Source of the DNA: Moritella sp. F3
GTDB lineage: Bacteria > Pseudomonadota > Gammaproteobacteria > Enterobacterales > Moritellaceae
Assembly (NCBI RefSeq): GCF_015082335.1
Contig: NZ_BLRL01000005.1
Span: 217,494 to 281,493 of the forward strand
Direction of reading: 5' to 3'
Length of the DNA: 64,000 nt
This document shows, piece after piece, positions 44,877 through 54,346 of this stretch. Numbering within the stretch: the stretch's first letter is position 1; the number at the start of each line of letters is the position of its first letter. Position numbers and translations under genes: made by a program. The notes below the pieces were generated by a model. That model saw only the letters and a program-made list of their open reading frames with translations. It ran no database searches and was not told the origin of the DNA.

Positions 44877-45206
44877 ATGGAAACTTTAGATAAAATCAAA
44901 CAGCAACTTGCTGAGAATTCAATCATCCTATACATGAAAGGTTCACCAAAACTACCTAGCTGTGGTTTTTCTTCACAAGCATCACAAGCTGTAATCAACT
45001 GTGGTGAGCAATTTGCTTACGTTGATATCCTACAGAATCCAGATATCCGTGCTGAGCTACCTAAATACGCGAACTGGCCTACATTCCCACAACTATGGGT
45101 TGACGGCGAGCTTGTTGGCGGTTGTGACATCATCATGGAAATGTTCCAACAAGGCGAATTGCAGCCATTAATCGCTGAAGCTGCTGCAAAAGCAAAAGCT
45201 GAGTAA
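44877..45206 (+). CDS. grxD: Monothiol glutaredoxin GrxD
   Basis: 109 residues. The CGFS active site is in KLPSCGFSSQA, the glutathione-binding WPTFPQLWVDGELVGGCDII is complete, and the N-terminal MKGSP motif is present. Such proteins carry a glutathione-bridged [2Fe-2S] cluster with BolA partners for iron-sulphur delivery and iron sensing. The gene ends in a strong terminator. Confidence 0.95.
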   Translation: METLDKIKQQLAENSIILYMKGSPKLPSCGFSSQASQAVINCGEQFAYVDILQNPDIRAELPKYANWPTFPQLWVDGELVGGCDIIMEMFQQGELQPLIAEAAAKAKAE

Positions 45207-45270
45207 TATTGAATGGGTTGATTATGCTTAGTCGGTGGTATTAATCGCTACTAACTATAATGAGCATACG

Positions 45271-45299
45271 AAAAAGGGAAGCAATTGCTTCCCTTTTTT
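45271..45299. terminator. Intrinsic terminator after grxD
   Basis: Perfect palindrome with 14-base arms centred on 45284/45285, A-run on the left and T-run on the right. It can serve grxD (+) and the antiporter gene (-). Confidence 0.9.
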
Positions 45300-45335
45300 A
45301 TATCTACGATTTAATCGTTAACATATTTTATACGA

Positions 45336-46661
45336 TTACAGGGTAACAGCTGCGATCCAACCAAAGATAATAAGCGGGATATTATAATGGATGAATGTTG
45401 GGATCACCGAATCTCGGATATGATCGTGCTGACCATCAACGTTTAGACCAGATGTTGGACCTAATGTTGAATCTGATGCTGGTGAACCGGCATCACCCAG
45501 TGCTGCAGCTGTACCAACTAGTGATGCTGTTGCAAGTGGAGAGAAACCAAACTGCAGTGCCAATGGCACATAGATAGTCGCAAGAATTGGAATAGTCGAG
45601 AACGACGAACCAATCCCCATTGTCACCAATAAACCAGTTACTAGCATTAACAGTGCTGCTAAGCCCTTGTTATCACCAATAACACTACCAATCGAACCAA
45701 CTAATGATTCAACACCGCTTGTTGCTTTCATTACTTCAGAAAAGCCTGATGCTGCAATCATGATAAAACCAATCATCGCCATCATGTGAACGCCACGGGT
45801 AAAGATATCTTGAGTCTCGTGGAATTTAATCACGCCACCGAGTGTAAAGATAATGAAGCCTGTTAGCGCACCTAAAATGATTGAATCATAGATTAACTGT
45901 AAGCTAAGCGCAGCAACAACCGCAACCATCGCAACGATAATATGGCGAGGATTATATTCAACTTTCTGTACTTCTTTCGTTGTTAATTCACTTTCAGTCA
46001 AGTATTCGCGTGGCTTACGATAGCTAAACACCACTGCGGTAATAAGACCTATAACCATACCGAGTACAGGCAGTGCCATTGCGGTAGGTAATTGCTCGGC
46101 AACGACGTTTGCACCGTTATCATTTAGGTTTTTAAGTAGGATATTATTTAAGAAAATACCACCAAAACCAATTGGTAAGAACATATACGTTGCAGTTAAA
46201 CCAAAGGTGATCACGCAAGCGACAGCACGGCGATCTAATCTCAATTTATTCATCACACCAAGTAGAGGCGGAACAAGTAGCGGAATAAACGCAATATGAA
46301 CAGGGATAACGTTTTGTGATGAGATTGCGACTAATAGCAGCGTAAAGAGCAAACCATATTTAAAACCGTTTATTTGGCGTTGCGTGCCGCCAGTGCCTAA
46401 ACGACTAACAATTTTAGCCGCTAATATGTCAGTAATACCTGACTTTGAGATAGCAACTGCAAATGCACCTAACATGGCATAGTTTAATGCAATTGATGCA
46501 CCACCACCTAAACCTGAGTTAAACGCTGCAATAACTTCTTCTAAAGGTAAACCACCAATTAAACCGCCTAAAATGGCACTAATTGTGAGCGCTACAACAA
46601 CATTAATCCGCATAAAGCTCAGGATTAACATAGTCAGCACCGCGATAACTACAGGATTCAT
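45336..46661 (-). CDS. Na+/H+ antiporter-like permease (NhaC/YuiF family)
   Basis: 441 residues, about 11-12 membrane spans. It matches the Na+/H+ antiporter family related to NhaC and YuiF, with [17 protein letters not shown] in the first half and the conserved [20 protein letters not shown] near the C-terminus (Asp/Ser/Thr motif likely in ion binding). Some members of this family import amino acids such as histidine instead, so substrate is open. GGAAAG precedes the start. Monocistronic. Confidence 0.82.
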   Translation of the reverse strand: MNPVVIAVLTMLILSFMRINVVVALTISAILGGLIGGLPLEEVIAAFNSGLGGGASIALNYAMLGAFAVAISKSGITDILAAKIVSRLGTGGTQRQINGFKYGLLFTLLLVAISSQNVIPVHIAFIPLLVPPLLGVMNKLRLDRRAVACVITFGLTATYMFLPIGFGGIFLNNILLKNLNDNGANVVAEQLPTAMALPVLGMVIGLITAVVFSYRKPREYLTESELTTKEVQKVEYNPRHIIVAMVAVVAALSLQLIYDSIILGALTGFIIFTLGGVIKFHETQDIFTRGVHMMAMIGFIMIAASGFSEVMKATSGVESLVGSIGSVIGDNKGLAALLMLVTGLLVTMGIGSSFSTIPILATIYVPLALQFGFSPLATASLVGTAAALGDAGSPASDSTLGPTSGLNVDGQHDHIRDSVIPTFIHYNIPLIIFGWIAAVTL

Positions 46662-47025
46662 CTATCTACTTTCCAATGTTAATAATTTCATTAAATGTAG
46701 TATATAAAACTATAGTGAATAAGATAAGTGAATTTTACGTCTATTTATGGGTATTTATATAGGTTTAGTGAATAACTTAAGCTTTAACTTCATGATATTA
46801 ACGATTTGATGATTAATAATGAATTGAAAATTTGTTGCAGATTGCACTTTGGCTGCTAGCATTGCGTTAATCACTTGGTGTTTTATTCTGACTTGTGATT
46901 ACACATGGCGCATGGATGCTTTATATAAATTTAATTTAGCATTTAAGCCTGATTTTTAAGGTGTTATGACTCGCTTGAGTTTGCTTAGGCCACTTTGCTA
47001 GATTCGTTATGGCGCTTAAAAACTC
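46662..47025. other. AT-rich intergenic region
   Basis: 364 bases upstream of both the antiporter (-) and the YfiM-like gene (+). AT-rich, no supported feature. Confidence 0.4.
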
Positions 47026-47511
47026 ATGATCCATATAGCTGAAGTAAATCGTTATCAAATAAGTAGTAATGTACCAACAACATACGCTAACACTTATTTT
47101 CTTTCCAATATTAAAGGTTTTTGTCGCTCTGTATTGACCTTGAATTTCTATCAACTATACCGTTTATCTCGCAATGTAATGATAATCGCCATGCTATTTG
47201 CGTCTTTATCTGTACGTGCAGAAAGTGTTGATGATGATAAGCAGCAACATTTTATTGCCGAGACCGTAATATGCGGAGCGACTATGATGTATACCGAAAG
47301 TTGGTGGCAAACCATGCTGGTCGGTTTAACGGTTGGTGCGCTGAAAGAGACTTATGATAGTACTCAGGAAGGGAATAAATTCGATAAAAATGATATGGCT
47401 GCAAATATGTTAGGTTGCGTGGCAGGGCTTAGTTATGGTGCGACTGTATTATATTTTCATTATGAAAGTGAGACTGATACGACGATAATTGGTGTGGAAG
47501 GCAAGTTTTAA
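47026..47511 (+). CDS. YfiM-like (DUF2279-type) membrane/periplasmic protein
   Basis: Up to 161 residues. The conserved part is DDDKQQHFIAETVICGATMM and ALKETYDSTQEG...DMAANMLGCVAGL, the pattern of YfiM-like proteins (E. coli YfiM has DKAQHF and KELWDS with a D-x-x-x-D-x-x-G helix). A hydrophobic, signal-like segment (MIIAMLFASLSVRA) starts at residue 52 (47179), so the true start may lie near there; no convincing ribosome binding site distinguishes the options. Outer-membrane or periplasmic location is likely. Function unknown. Confidence 0.65.
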   Translation: MIHIAEVNRYQISSNVPTTYANTYFLSNIKGFCRSVLTLNFYQLYRLSRNVMIIAMLFASLSVRAESVDDDKQQHFIAETVICGATMMYTESWWQTMLVGLTVGALKETYDSTQEGNKFDKNDMAANMLGCVAGLSYGATVLYFHYESETDTTIIGVEGKF

Positions 47512-47616
47512 CAACTATTTATATTATTAGAGTTTTGCCCCTTTACGCGTCAAAATCCAGTGCTTAACTCGAGAGTTATAGCGTCTGTATTGTTCATCAC
47601 GCAGGGGCATAATAGC

Positions 47617-48348
47617 TTATTCTGTTTCAGTGCCCGTACTTAAGATGCCATTACTTAACGTACTATCAGTTAAGCTACTGTCATTAACAGCATTAGCTTC
47701 TTCAACATCGTCTTCTGGTACAGGAAGTGGCCAACCGCCCATGTCTTTCCATTTATTGACTATGTAGCAAAATAACTTTGCTGTTTGCTCTGTATCATAT
47801 TTAGCGGAGTGTGCCTGTTTATGATCAAAAGGAATACCTGCAGCCATACATGCTTTAGCAAGTACAGTTTGACCAACGGCTAACCCAGCAAGCGTAGTGG
47901 TATCAAATGTAGCAAAAGGGTGGAAAGGATTACGTTTAATCTTTTCACGACTCGATGCTGCACTTAAAAAACCATGGTCAAACGCGGCATTGTGGGCAAC
48001 CATTATTGCACGATGACAACCAGTATCCTTTAAGCCTTTACGAACTGCTTTATAGATCTCAGTGATCGCGTCGCGTTCAGGTACTGCACCACGTAATGGA
48101 TTCGTTGGGTCGATACCGGTAAAATCTAAGGCTGCTTGCTCTAAATTAGCACCCTCAAACGGCTCTACATTAAAGTGCAGGGTATGCGAAATTTTAAGAT
48201 AACCATCTTCATCCATTTCGAGGATTGAAGCGGCAATCTCTAACATAGCATCTGTTTGTGCATTAAATCCCGCTGTTTCGATATCGATAACAACAGGGAA
48301 GTAGCCACGGAATCGTTGGCTAAAAGCTGATTTTTCAGTTGTGCTCAT
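47617..48348 (-). CDS. rnt: Ribonuclease T
   Basis: 243 residues. DEDDh exonuclease motifs: Exo [11 protein letters not shown], Exo [13 protein letters not shown], Exo [17 protein letters not shown] with the catalytic His. RNase T trims 3' ends of tRNA, 5S and 23S rRNA. The C-terminal 25 residues (Ser/Thr/Asn-rich) exceed the usual length and are probably disordered. Divergent from motY, an arrangement also seen in Vibrio. Confidence 0.94.
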   Translation of the reverse strand: MSTTEKSAFSQRFRGYFPVVIDIETAGFNAQTDAMLEIAASILEMDEDGYLKISHTLHFNVEPFEGANLEQAALDFTGIDPTNPLRGAVPERDAITEIYKAVRKGLKDTGCHRAIMVAHNAAFDHGFLSAASSREKIKRNPFHPFATFDTTTLAGLAVGQTVLAKACMAAGIPFDHKQAHSAKYDTEQTAKLFCYIVNKWKDMGGWPLPVPEDDVEEANAVNDSSLTDSTLSNGILSTGTETE

Positions 48349-48572
48349 GTGATCATTTTTTAGTGTTGACTTGGTTGGGATTATGCCATAATAATTGCAT
48401 GTCCTCTAATCAACTTTGCGAATTTGTTGTTAGTTGTCGGGATAATCTACAAGGAATGACATTTAGGGCTGTTTAGTTAGGTATTTTTAAATCTTTTAGA
48501 AAATAGGCTCAAGTTATTTGAGTTAATACCGATAAGCTATATAGGCACCGAAGAAACAGGATTTTGAACCGT

Positions 48573-49454
48573 ATGAATAATTGTCAACATTTTATAATTG
48601 CTTCACTTGTTGCTGTCGGTTCAACAAGCGCTTCAGCTAGCATGAAAAATTATGCGGCTAATTACGAATTTTCTCAATGGGAAAATAGTCGTTCTACGCC
48701 TGTACAATGCAGCCTGGAGCATGATATTCCTCGTTATGGTCAAGCAATTTTCACCAGTAGAGCATCGAAGTTAATTAACCTTAATTTTGAATTAGACATG
48801 AAACGTTTACCCGCTCAAGCTGAAATGGCTTCATTACGTTCGGTTCCACCAAGTTGGAAACCAGGCAGTGCTGCGAAAGATCTGGCTGATGTTAAACTCT
48901 ATCGCCAATTTTCAGGATATGTGAGCGAGCAACCTGCTTGGCGCATGCTTGATGCATTAGATTCTGGTGATTACCCAACATTTTATTTCCGAGATTGGTA
49001 TCGTGGCGGTGAATTTATTAGTGTTGGTTTATCCTCTGTTAACTTCCAAAATAAATATCAAGAATTCTTAGAGTGTGTAAGTAACCTATTACCTTACAGT
49101 TTGGATGATATTGCTTATTCAGTGCTTGATTTCAATGCGTCAAGTGATGAATTGACACAGCAAAGCCAGCAACGCTTGGCGATGATTAGCGAGTTTTTAC
49201 AGTACAGCCCTGATATTAATGTCGTTGTTGTAGACAGCTATACCGCCAGTTATGGTGATGAACTACAAAACTTAGAAACCTCTTCATTACGAGCTGAGAA
49301 TATCAAGCAGTACTTCTTAGCTAACGGATTTGAAAACCTCGAAATTAAAACCAATAGTTATGGCGAGAAAAGCCAAATAGCATCGAATAGTAATATTATT
49401 GAGCGACAAAAAAATCAACGAGTTGTGATATCATTGGGTCAACCGACTCTTTAA
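48573..49454 (+). CDS. motY: Sodium-driven flagellar motor protein MotY
   Basis: 293 residues from the ATG at 48573 (AGGA upstream; a TTG at 48564 is in frame). Signal peptide to about residue 24. The MotY-specific N-terminal domain (about 25-160) has YRQFSGYVSEQPAWRMLDAL and PTFYFRDWYRGGE. The C-terminal OmpA/peptidoglycan-binding domain has SVLDFNASSDEL, VVDSYTASYG, LRAENIKQYF and ERQKNQRVVIS. MotY forms the T-ring around the Na+-driven polar flagellar motor. The rnt-motY pair is conserved in Vibrio. Confidence 0.92.
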   Translation: MNNCQHFIIASLVAVGSTSASASMKNYAANYEFSQWENSRSTPVQCSLEHDIPRYGQAIFTSRASKLINLNFELDMKRLPAQAEMASLRSVPPSWKPGSAAKDLADVKLYRQFSGYVSEQPAWRMLDALDSGDYPTFYFRDWYRGGEFISVGLSSVNFQNKYQEFLECVSNLLPYSLDDIAYSVLDFNASSDELTQQSQQRLAMISEFLQYSPDINVVVVDSYTASYGDELQNLETSSLRAENIKQYFLANGFENLEIKTNSYGEKSQIASNSNIIERQKNQRVVISLGQPTL

Positions 49455-49481
49455 TATCACTCAGTTGTAATAGGACGTGTT

Positions 49482-49922
49482 ATGCAATTCTTACATACTA
49501 TGGTTCGTGTTAAAAACTTAGAAGCATCTTTAGATTTTTACTGTAATAAACTTGGTTTAATCGAAGTTAAACGTAATGATTATGAAGAGGCTCGCTTTTC
49601 TCTTATCTTCTTAGCTGCGCCTAGCGATGCTGAACAAGCGAAACAAACTTCTCGACCAACACTTGAACTTACCTATAACTGGGATGAAGAAGCGTATGAA
49701 GGTGGTCGAAACTTCGGTCATCTTGCTTATGAAGTTGACGACATCTATACAACATGCGCTGAACTACAGGCTGCTGGTGTGATAATTAATCGTCCGCCGC
49801 GTGATGGCTATATGGCATTTATCCGTTCACCGGATGGTATTTCTATCGAGTTATTGCAGAAAGGTGACAGACTAACACCCCAAGAACCATGGGCTTCAAT
49901 GCAAAATATTGGTGAGTGGTAA
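49482..49922 (+). CDS. gloA: Lactoylglutathione lyase (glyoxalase I)
   Basis: 146 residues, a VOC-fold metalloenzyme. Ligand-bearing motifs are FLHTMVRVKNLEASLDFY (His5-type ligand), LELTYNW (Glu), GHLAYEVDD (His) and ISIELLQ (Glu). It converts the hemithioacetal of methylglyoxal and glutathione to S-lactoylglutathione. AGGACG precedes the start; it follows motY by 27 bases and may be partly co-transcribed. Confidence 0.93.
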   Translation: MQFLHTMVRVKNLEASLDFYCNKLGLIEVKRNDYEEARFSLIFLAAPSDAEQAKQTSRPTLELTYNWDEEAYEGGRNFGHLAYEVDDIYTTCAELQAAGVIINRPPRDGYMAFIRSPDGISIELLQKGDRLTPQEPWASMQNIGEW

Positions 49923-50533
49923 GCTAAGGTTTTAAGATAATAAGCTTGTAAGGTAATAGGCTCGTAATATAGCTGCCTTGATAAGTCTAAGCCCGTATAA
50001 ATACCCCGTAAAAATACTACGTATGAGCGCAACTAGTAATATCTCATTATGATTAATCTATTGCGCTCAATTAATGCGCCCAATTAATAAAAATAGTGAT
50101 ACGCGCAAATTAAGATTAATATGCTTTAAAGTTATAATAAATAAGTTCTTATGGCTATAAATATATAAAAACATGCTTATATAGCTGATTGATATATTTA
50201 TGTTGTTTATTATAAATAATGAGAATAACTAAATTTAAATTAATGATTCTCATGCGACTACCACTCAATTAACACATTAATCCCAGCCTAAATATCCACA
50301 AGTGAAATCTAAATAGCCATATAAAACAATGGTGTAGCGTGGTTCGTGTTGTTTTTAATATTAATTAGTTATTAATGAACGCCATAATATTTAATTTGTT
50401 TATATAGATACAAAGCCCACTTTAAATGATGATAATTATTAATTAGCTGGATTTTTAAACTATTTGCAATTGCCCCGCCAGAATTATTAACCTACAATCG
50501 CCGCCTCTTTATATCCGACAGGTTTTATTATTA
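49923..50533. other. Long AT-rich region upstream of satP
   Basis: 611 bases without a supported gene. It contains several Fur-box-like words (50212-50254 and 50425-50444) and is otherwise low in features. It must hold the satP promoter. Confidence 0.45.
50212..50254. promoter_or_regulatory. Possible Fur-binding region
   Basis: AATAATGAGAATAAC (50215-50229) and, on the opposite strand, CATGAGAATCATTAA (50240-50254) both resemble half or full Fur boxes, and AATGATGATAATTATTA occurs again at 50425. In such AT-rich DNA chance matches are common, and no iron-uptake gene follows, so this is tentative. Confidence 0.25.
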
Positions 50534-51097
50534 ATGTCTACACAACTAGCTAATCCAGCACCACTGGGCCTAATGGGCTTCGGTATGACTACCGTTTTAT
50601 TAAATATCCATAATGCGGGATTTTTCCCAATGGATTCTATGATACTTGCGATGGGTATTTTTTACGGTGGTATTAGCCAAATTATTGCGGGTATTTTATG
50701 TTACAAACGTAATGATACGTTTGGCACGACTGCTTTTATTTCGTATGGCTTTTTCTGGTTAACATTGGTTGGTCTGATCTTGATGCCTAAAATGGGTGTT
50801 GCTGCGAGTCCTGCTGGCTTTATGGGTTGGTACCTGCTGTTATGGGGTCTATTTACTGCGGGCTTATTTATCGGTTCATTACGTTATCCACGTGCAAAAC
50901 AGATCGTATTTGCTTCACTAACGGCATTGTTCTTCTTACTTTCTATCCGTGACTTTAGCGGTAGTGAAGTGATTGGCGTTATTGCTGGTTATGTTGGTAT
51001 TTTCTGTGGTTTAAGCGCGATGTACTTCAGCATGGCGCAAATCCTGAATGGCGAATATGGCCGTGAAGTATTACCTGTAGGTAAACCTGTTTTTTAA
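50534..51097 (+). CDS. satP: Acetate/succinate transporter SatP (YaaH/GPR1/FUN34 family)
   Basis: 187 residues, six membrane spans. The family signature NPAPLGLMGFGMTT is at the N-terminus, followed by GIFYGGISQIIAGIL and YGFFWL, matching YaaH/SatP. It takes up acetate (and succinate) by proton coupling or as a channel in the inner membrane. Monocistronic with a strong terminator. Confidence 0.93.
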   Translation: MSTQLANPAPLGLMGFGMTTVLLNIHNAGFFPMDSMILAMGIFYGGISQIIAGILCYKRNDTFGTTAFISYGFFWLTLVGLILMPKMGVAASPAGFMGWYLLLWGLFTAGLFIGSLRYPRAKQIVFASLTALFFLLSIRDFSGSEVIGVIAGYVGIFCGLSAMYFSMAQILNGEYGREVLPVGKPVF

Positions 51098-51181
51098 TCA
51101 TTGCTAAGCTTTATCCTGAATAACAGGAAAATATAGCTGATTAAACACTGAGTACTATACGTAACATACAGTGAGAAATAT

Positions 51182-51215
51182 AAAGGCGCGTTCAATGCAT
51201 TGAACGCGCCTTTTT
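51182..51215. terminator. Intrinsic terminator between satP and apbE
   Basis: Perfect palindrome of 16-base arms centred on 51197/51198 with a T-run to 51215 and an A-run on the other side. Usable by satP (+) and apbE (-). Confidence 0.92.
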
Positions 51216-51232
51216 GATTGTTAGTGCGTTAA

Positions 51233-52315
51233 TTAATGCGAATCAGGTTGAAAGAAAGGTGAGAATTCTTCCGTAAACATTTCTTTAAACGAGTCCCCAG
51301 ACTTATAGATCATGTACACCGCTAATCTTTGTTGCTTTGCCAACGCCATTGCCTGTTCTTCGCCCATCGCCATAAATGCAGTAGCAAAGCCATCTGCAGT
51401 CATCGCGGAAGGGTGGATCACTGTCACGGAAACCAAATTATGCTGTGCTGGCAGAGCTGTTATTGGGTCTATAGTATGAGAAAAACGTTCATCATTAAGA
51501 TCATAATAATTACGATAGCTACCTGATGTAACGATGGCGTTATTTCCCACACTGACAACATGCTGTACTGAGTGCTCTATTGTCGATGCTTTTTCAATGG
51601 CAATTTGCCAATCTACATTATTCCCATTTATTCCTTTTGCTCGTAAATCGCCACCAAGGCCAACAATATAATTATCAATGCCTAACGATTCTAAATATTC
51701 TGCGATAACATCAGCACCATAGCCTTTTGCTATGCCTGATAAATCGACATAAAGACTATCAATATTCTTACTTAAAGTATGCTTAGTGCTACTTAGGTGC
51801 TGAATGCCAACACGTGAGAGTGCTGATTTTATCATATCAGTTGTTGGTTTTTGCTGTGGTACATCACCAGGACCGAATCCCCATAAGTTAACGAGTGGGC
51901 CAAGTGTGATATCGAATGCACCTGATGTTATCTCATATATTCGAATAGACTCTGCAACCACCTTGGCTGTGTCTTCTGATACAGGAAAGTTATTAATAGC
52001 CGGGCTTAGATTAAAACGGGATAGCTCGGAGTGTGGGCGATAAGTCGACATCTGCTCGTTAACTTGCTCTAATCGTCGATCTATTTCAGCATGTATAGAC
52101 GACTGTTTACTCGTCGATAATGGAAAGTGGGCTATTTTTATGTCATAAAATGTGCCCATGGTTTGACCTTTAAAAGTGCTATTGCTTAGCTGAGGCTCAG
52201 AGCAGCCAAGCATCAAAATAACCATTGTAGTAGCCGCTAGCCATTGCAGTGCTAATTTAAAGTGCACTGCGTGTGTGTATTGCATTTTTGTATTTATAGA
52301 TTTGAAATATAACAT
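51233..52315 (-). CDS. apbE: FAD:protein FMN transferase ApbE
   Basis: 360 residues from an ATG with AGGGT upstream. It is a lipoprotein with the lipobox ending LMLGC at about residue 38. ApbE motifs: FKGQTMGTFYDIKI, STYRPHSELSRFN, DITLGPLVNLWGFG, VDLSGIAKGYGADVI, and SHTIDPITALP with SVTVIHPSAMTADGFATAFM (Mg2+/FAD site). It covalently attaches FMN to Thr residues of RnfD and RnfG (and NqrB/C) from the periplasmic side. It follows mgtE by 51 bases and lies 3 kb from the Rnf operon it serves. Confidence 0.93.
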   Translation of the reverse strand: MLYFKSINTKMQYTHAVHFKLALQWLAATTMVILMLGCSEPQLSNSTFKGQTMGTFYDIKIAHFPLSTSKQSSIHAEIDRRLEQVNEQMSTYRPHSELSRFNLSPAINNFPVSEDTAKVVAESIRIYEITSGAFDITLGPLVNLWGFGPGDVPQQKPTTDMIKSALSRVGIQHLSSTKHTLSKNIDSLYVDLSGIAKGYGADVIAEYLESLGIDNYIVGLGGDLRAKGINGNNVDWQIAIEKASTIEHSVQHVVSVGNNAIVTSGSYRNYYDLNDERFSHTIDPITALPAQHNLVSVTVIHPSAMTADGFATAFMAMGEEQAMALAKQQRLAVYMIYKSGDSFKEMFTEEFSPFFQPDSH

Positions 52316-52366
52316 TATATACCCTGATTTTACTTTGTGATTATGAGTACGACTAAATCGGAATGA

Positions 52367-53635
52367 CTAAGCGGCAATACCCAGTAATGTCGTGGTGATA
52401 TAGAAATAAATGAGTAGCCCTGTAATATCAACAAAGGTAGTGATCGCAGGACTTGCTACAACGGCTGGATCTAATCGACAGGATTTAGCTATTAAAGGTA
52501 AGGTTGCGCCAATAACGGTCGCCGTAAGTACTTGCAGAAACAAGGCCAATGCAATCGCTGAACCTAATAATGTTAAGGTGATATTACCCGGCAGTACCGC
52601 GCTACTTGATAGAAACTCGACTTTGACGAAAGAAGCGGCTGCTAATGCTAAACCGATCAGACTAGCGATTTGTAACTCCTTCCAGACAACTGCTAACCAG
52701 TTTTTAACTTTTAATTCCCCTAATGCTAGGGATCGTACAATCACGGTAGCTGATTGGCTTCCAGCGTTACCGCCTGTGTCTGCAATCATAGGCATGTACA
52801 ACGCGAGTATTGTTAATGCCGCTATCGCGTCATCATAACTCTGAATGATCATACCTGAAAAAATGCCGATAGCAGCTAAACCCAAAACCCAAATGATTCG
52901 TTTACGCACATGATCAATTACCGACATATCAAGATAACTTGGTTCGTCTAGGCTACTTTGAATCCCCATCTGTAAATTGACGTCTTCCGTTTGCTCAACT
53001 TGCATCACTTGTGAGGCTTGTTGCCATTGAAATAAGCCAACAGGGTGTCCACGTATATCGATAATAGGTAGGTATTCTGAATTGGCAATTTGTAGTTGGC
53101 TGACTGCATATTCTTGATCTTCACCAACATGGCAAGGCTCAACTTGTAATGCAATATCTGCTAATAACAGGTCCTCATCATGCTGAAGCAGTGTGTGTAA
53201 TTCCAGCAGCGCATAATAGCGTCCATACTGGTCAACAAGCATTGCCACTTTAGCATTGAGGTCTTTGTTCATCGACTTAACGTGGTTTATAGTCTCTGCA
53301 ACTGACATATTATGATTTAGCAATAGAGGGGAGGTTGGTGATATCACAGAAAAGACGGGGCTGCTGGCCGTTGCTAATAACTCGATATCGGCAAGTAGCC
53401 AAGCGGGTAATAGTTTTTTTAAATCAATATTATCTAATGATAATTTCTTTATTTGATAATATTGATTTAAGGTTTTATTACTAAACCAATGACGTAGTTC
53501 CTCGATTGAATTATTTGTTAAAAATGAAATTAATTTATGCTTCGTTTCATTATTCCATAATTCAAATGGATGATTAATTTCATTATTTAATGTTAATGTG
53601 TTTTTATTGTTTATGAGCGCTGTATTATTGGACAT
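52367..53635 (-). CDS. mgtE: MgtE-family magnesium channel/transporter
   Basis: 422 residues, shorter than the usual 450. Cytosolic N domain (about 20-95), CBS-like tandem (about 100-220, with ISPTSPLLLNHN and YLPIIDIRGHPVGLF), and a five-helix membrane domain with the pore signature PMIADTGGNAGSQSATVIVRSLALGEL. GGAGGA precedes the start. In MgtE the CBS/N domains close the pore when Mg2+ is high. Residue Asp/Glu positions for Mg2+ sensing are only partly conserved in the shortened N domain. Probably co-transcribed with apbE. Confidence 0.9.
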   Translation of the reverse strand: MSNNTALINNKNTLTLNNEINHPFELWNNETKHKLISFLTNNSIEELRHWFSNKTLNQYYQIKKLSLDNIDLKKLLPAWLLADIELLATASSPVFSVISPTSPLLLNHNMSVAETINHVKSMNKDLNAKVAMLVDQYGRYYALLELHTLLQHDEDLLLADIALQVEPCHVGEDQEYAVSQLQIANSEYLPIIDIRGHPVGLFQWQQASQVMQVEQTEDVNLQMGIQSSLDEPSYLDMSVIDHVRKRIIWVLGLAAIGIFSGMIIQSYDDAIAALTILALYMPMIADTGGNAGSQSATVIVRSLALGELKVKNWLAVVWKELQIASLIGLALAAASFVKVEFLSSSAVLPGNITLTLLGSAIALALFLQVLTATVIGATLPLIAKSCRLDPAVVASPAITTFVDITGLLIYFYITTTLLGIAA

Positions 53636-53752
53636 GATTAGTCCTCCAATATAATAGGATTAAATATTTTATAATGTGAATAACAGCGATTGCGGGGATA
53701 TTTTATTGTGATTTATTTTAACTGAACGTATTAAATATTATTTCACATACCA

Positions 53753-53806
53753 CTACACATCGCATTTCTGGAACAGTAGTAGACTAGGAGGAATGTCGAT
53801 TTCCAT
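53753..53806 (-). CDS. Candidate 17-residue leader peptide upstream of mgtE
   Basis: ATG at 53806-53804 on the minus strand with AGGA six bases upstream, reading MEIDIPPSLLLFQKCDV to TAG at 53755-53753, 117 bases before mgtE. Acidic residues at positions 2 and 4 followed by Pro-Pro recall MgtL and other Mg2+-sensing leader peptides (acidic/proline stretches that destabilise ribosomes at low Mg2+). Small size and AT-rich context make chance possible; no terminator hairpin was found between the leader and mgtE. Confidence 0.35.
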   Translation of the reverse strand: MEIDIPPSLLLFQKCDV

Positions 53807-53873
53807 TTACTTTCCTATATATCAATTGCTTACTTTATTTACTTTCCTATATATCAATTGCTTACTTTATTTA
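53805..53873. repeat. 32-bp perfect tandem duplication
   Basis: Two identical 32-base copies (53805-53836 and 53837-53868) plus five bases of a third. On the minus strand each copy carries AGGAAAGTAAAT, the ribosome binding site of the leader ORF; only the copy next to the ORF is followed by ATG. It looks like recent slippage. Confidence 0.92.
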
Positions 53874-54301
53874 TGGCTGTGATGATTTGGGTAATAATTG
53901 TTGATTATTACAATATAGCCAACCTGTAAACACAGTTGATGATTCAATATAATATTTATTAACACTGACGATTAAAAAATCGTAACGAAGCATTAATTAT
54001 AATGAGTTTAATTCGTCTAATCATGATGGGTATTTAGATTATGGACGTTTTATATAATGAGAGAGGTATAAATAGAGGGAGGGGGGGGGATTATTTACTA
54101 TCCAACATCTATATATAGGCTCTCCTACAATGATCGCTTTCCATGTTATTTCCTTTGCTTGATTAATTCGAGCGGATTGTAAGTTTTATGATACTTTAAG
54201 TCAATATTGAAACTGTGTCTTTACACTAAATATCATTAGCTTATATATCTGTTCATCTTGGTGTTCTATATTACCGTTAACCGCAGAGGACTGAGAGCAG
54301 C

Positions 54302-54324
54302 GAAAATCCAGCGAGTAGCTGGAT
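54302..54324 (-). terminator. Hairpin after nth
   Basis: Seven-base arms ATCCAGC/GCTGGAT (54306-54312 and 54318-54324) around five bases, followed on the minus strand by TTTTC. It lies 22 bases after the nth stop; a modest intrinsic terminator of the rnf-nth operon. Confidence 0.5.
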
Positions 54325-54346
54325 CTTGGCTTGTTGGGTATAGTCA

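Larger units (their letters stand above)
53636..54346. other. Long non-coding region upstream of mgtE
   Basis: 711 bases between nth and mgtE, both on the minus strand. It contains a short leader ORF (53753-53806), a 32-bp tandem duplication (53805-53873), a G9 run (54081-54089) and a hairpin just after nth. No longer gene is supported. Confidence 0.6.

Noticed and set aside
53793..53882. 29-codon hydrophobic frame on the plus strand through the 32-bp duplication
   Set aside because: AGGAGG lies only one base from its ATG, too close for initiation, and the duplication changes its frame midway.
53636..54346. Mg2+ riboswitch (M-box) upstream of mgtE
   Set aside because: No conserved M-box stems could be recognised by eye; only the short leader ORF is reported.
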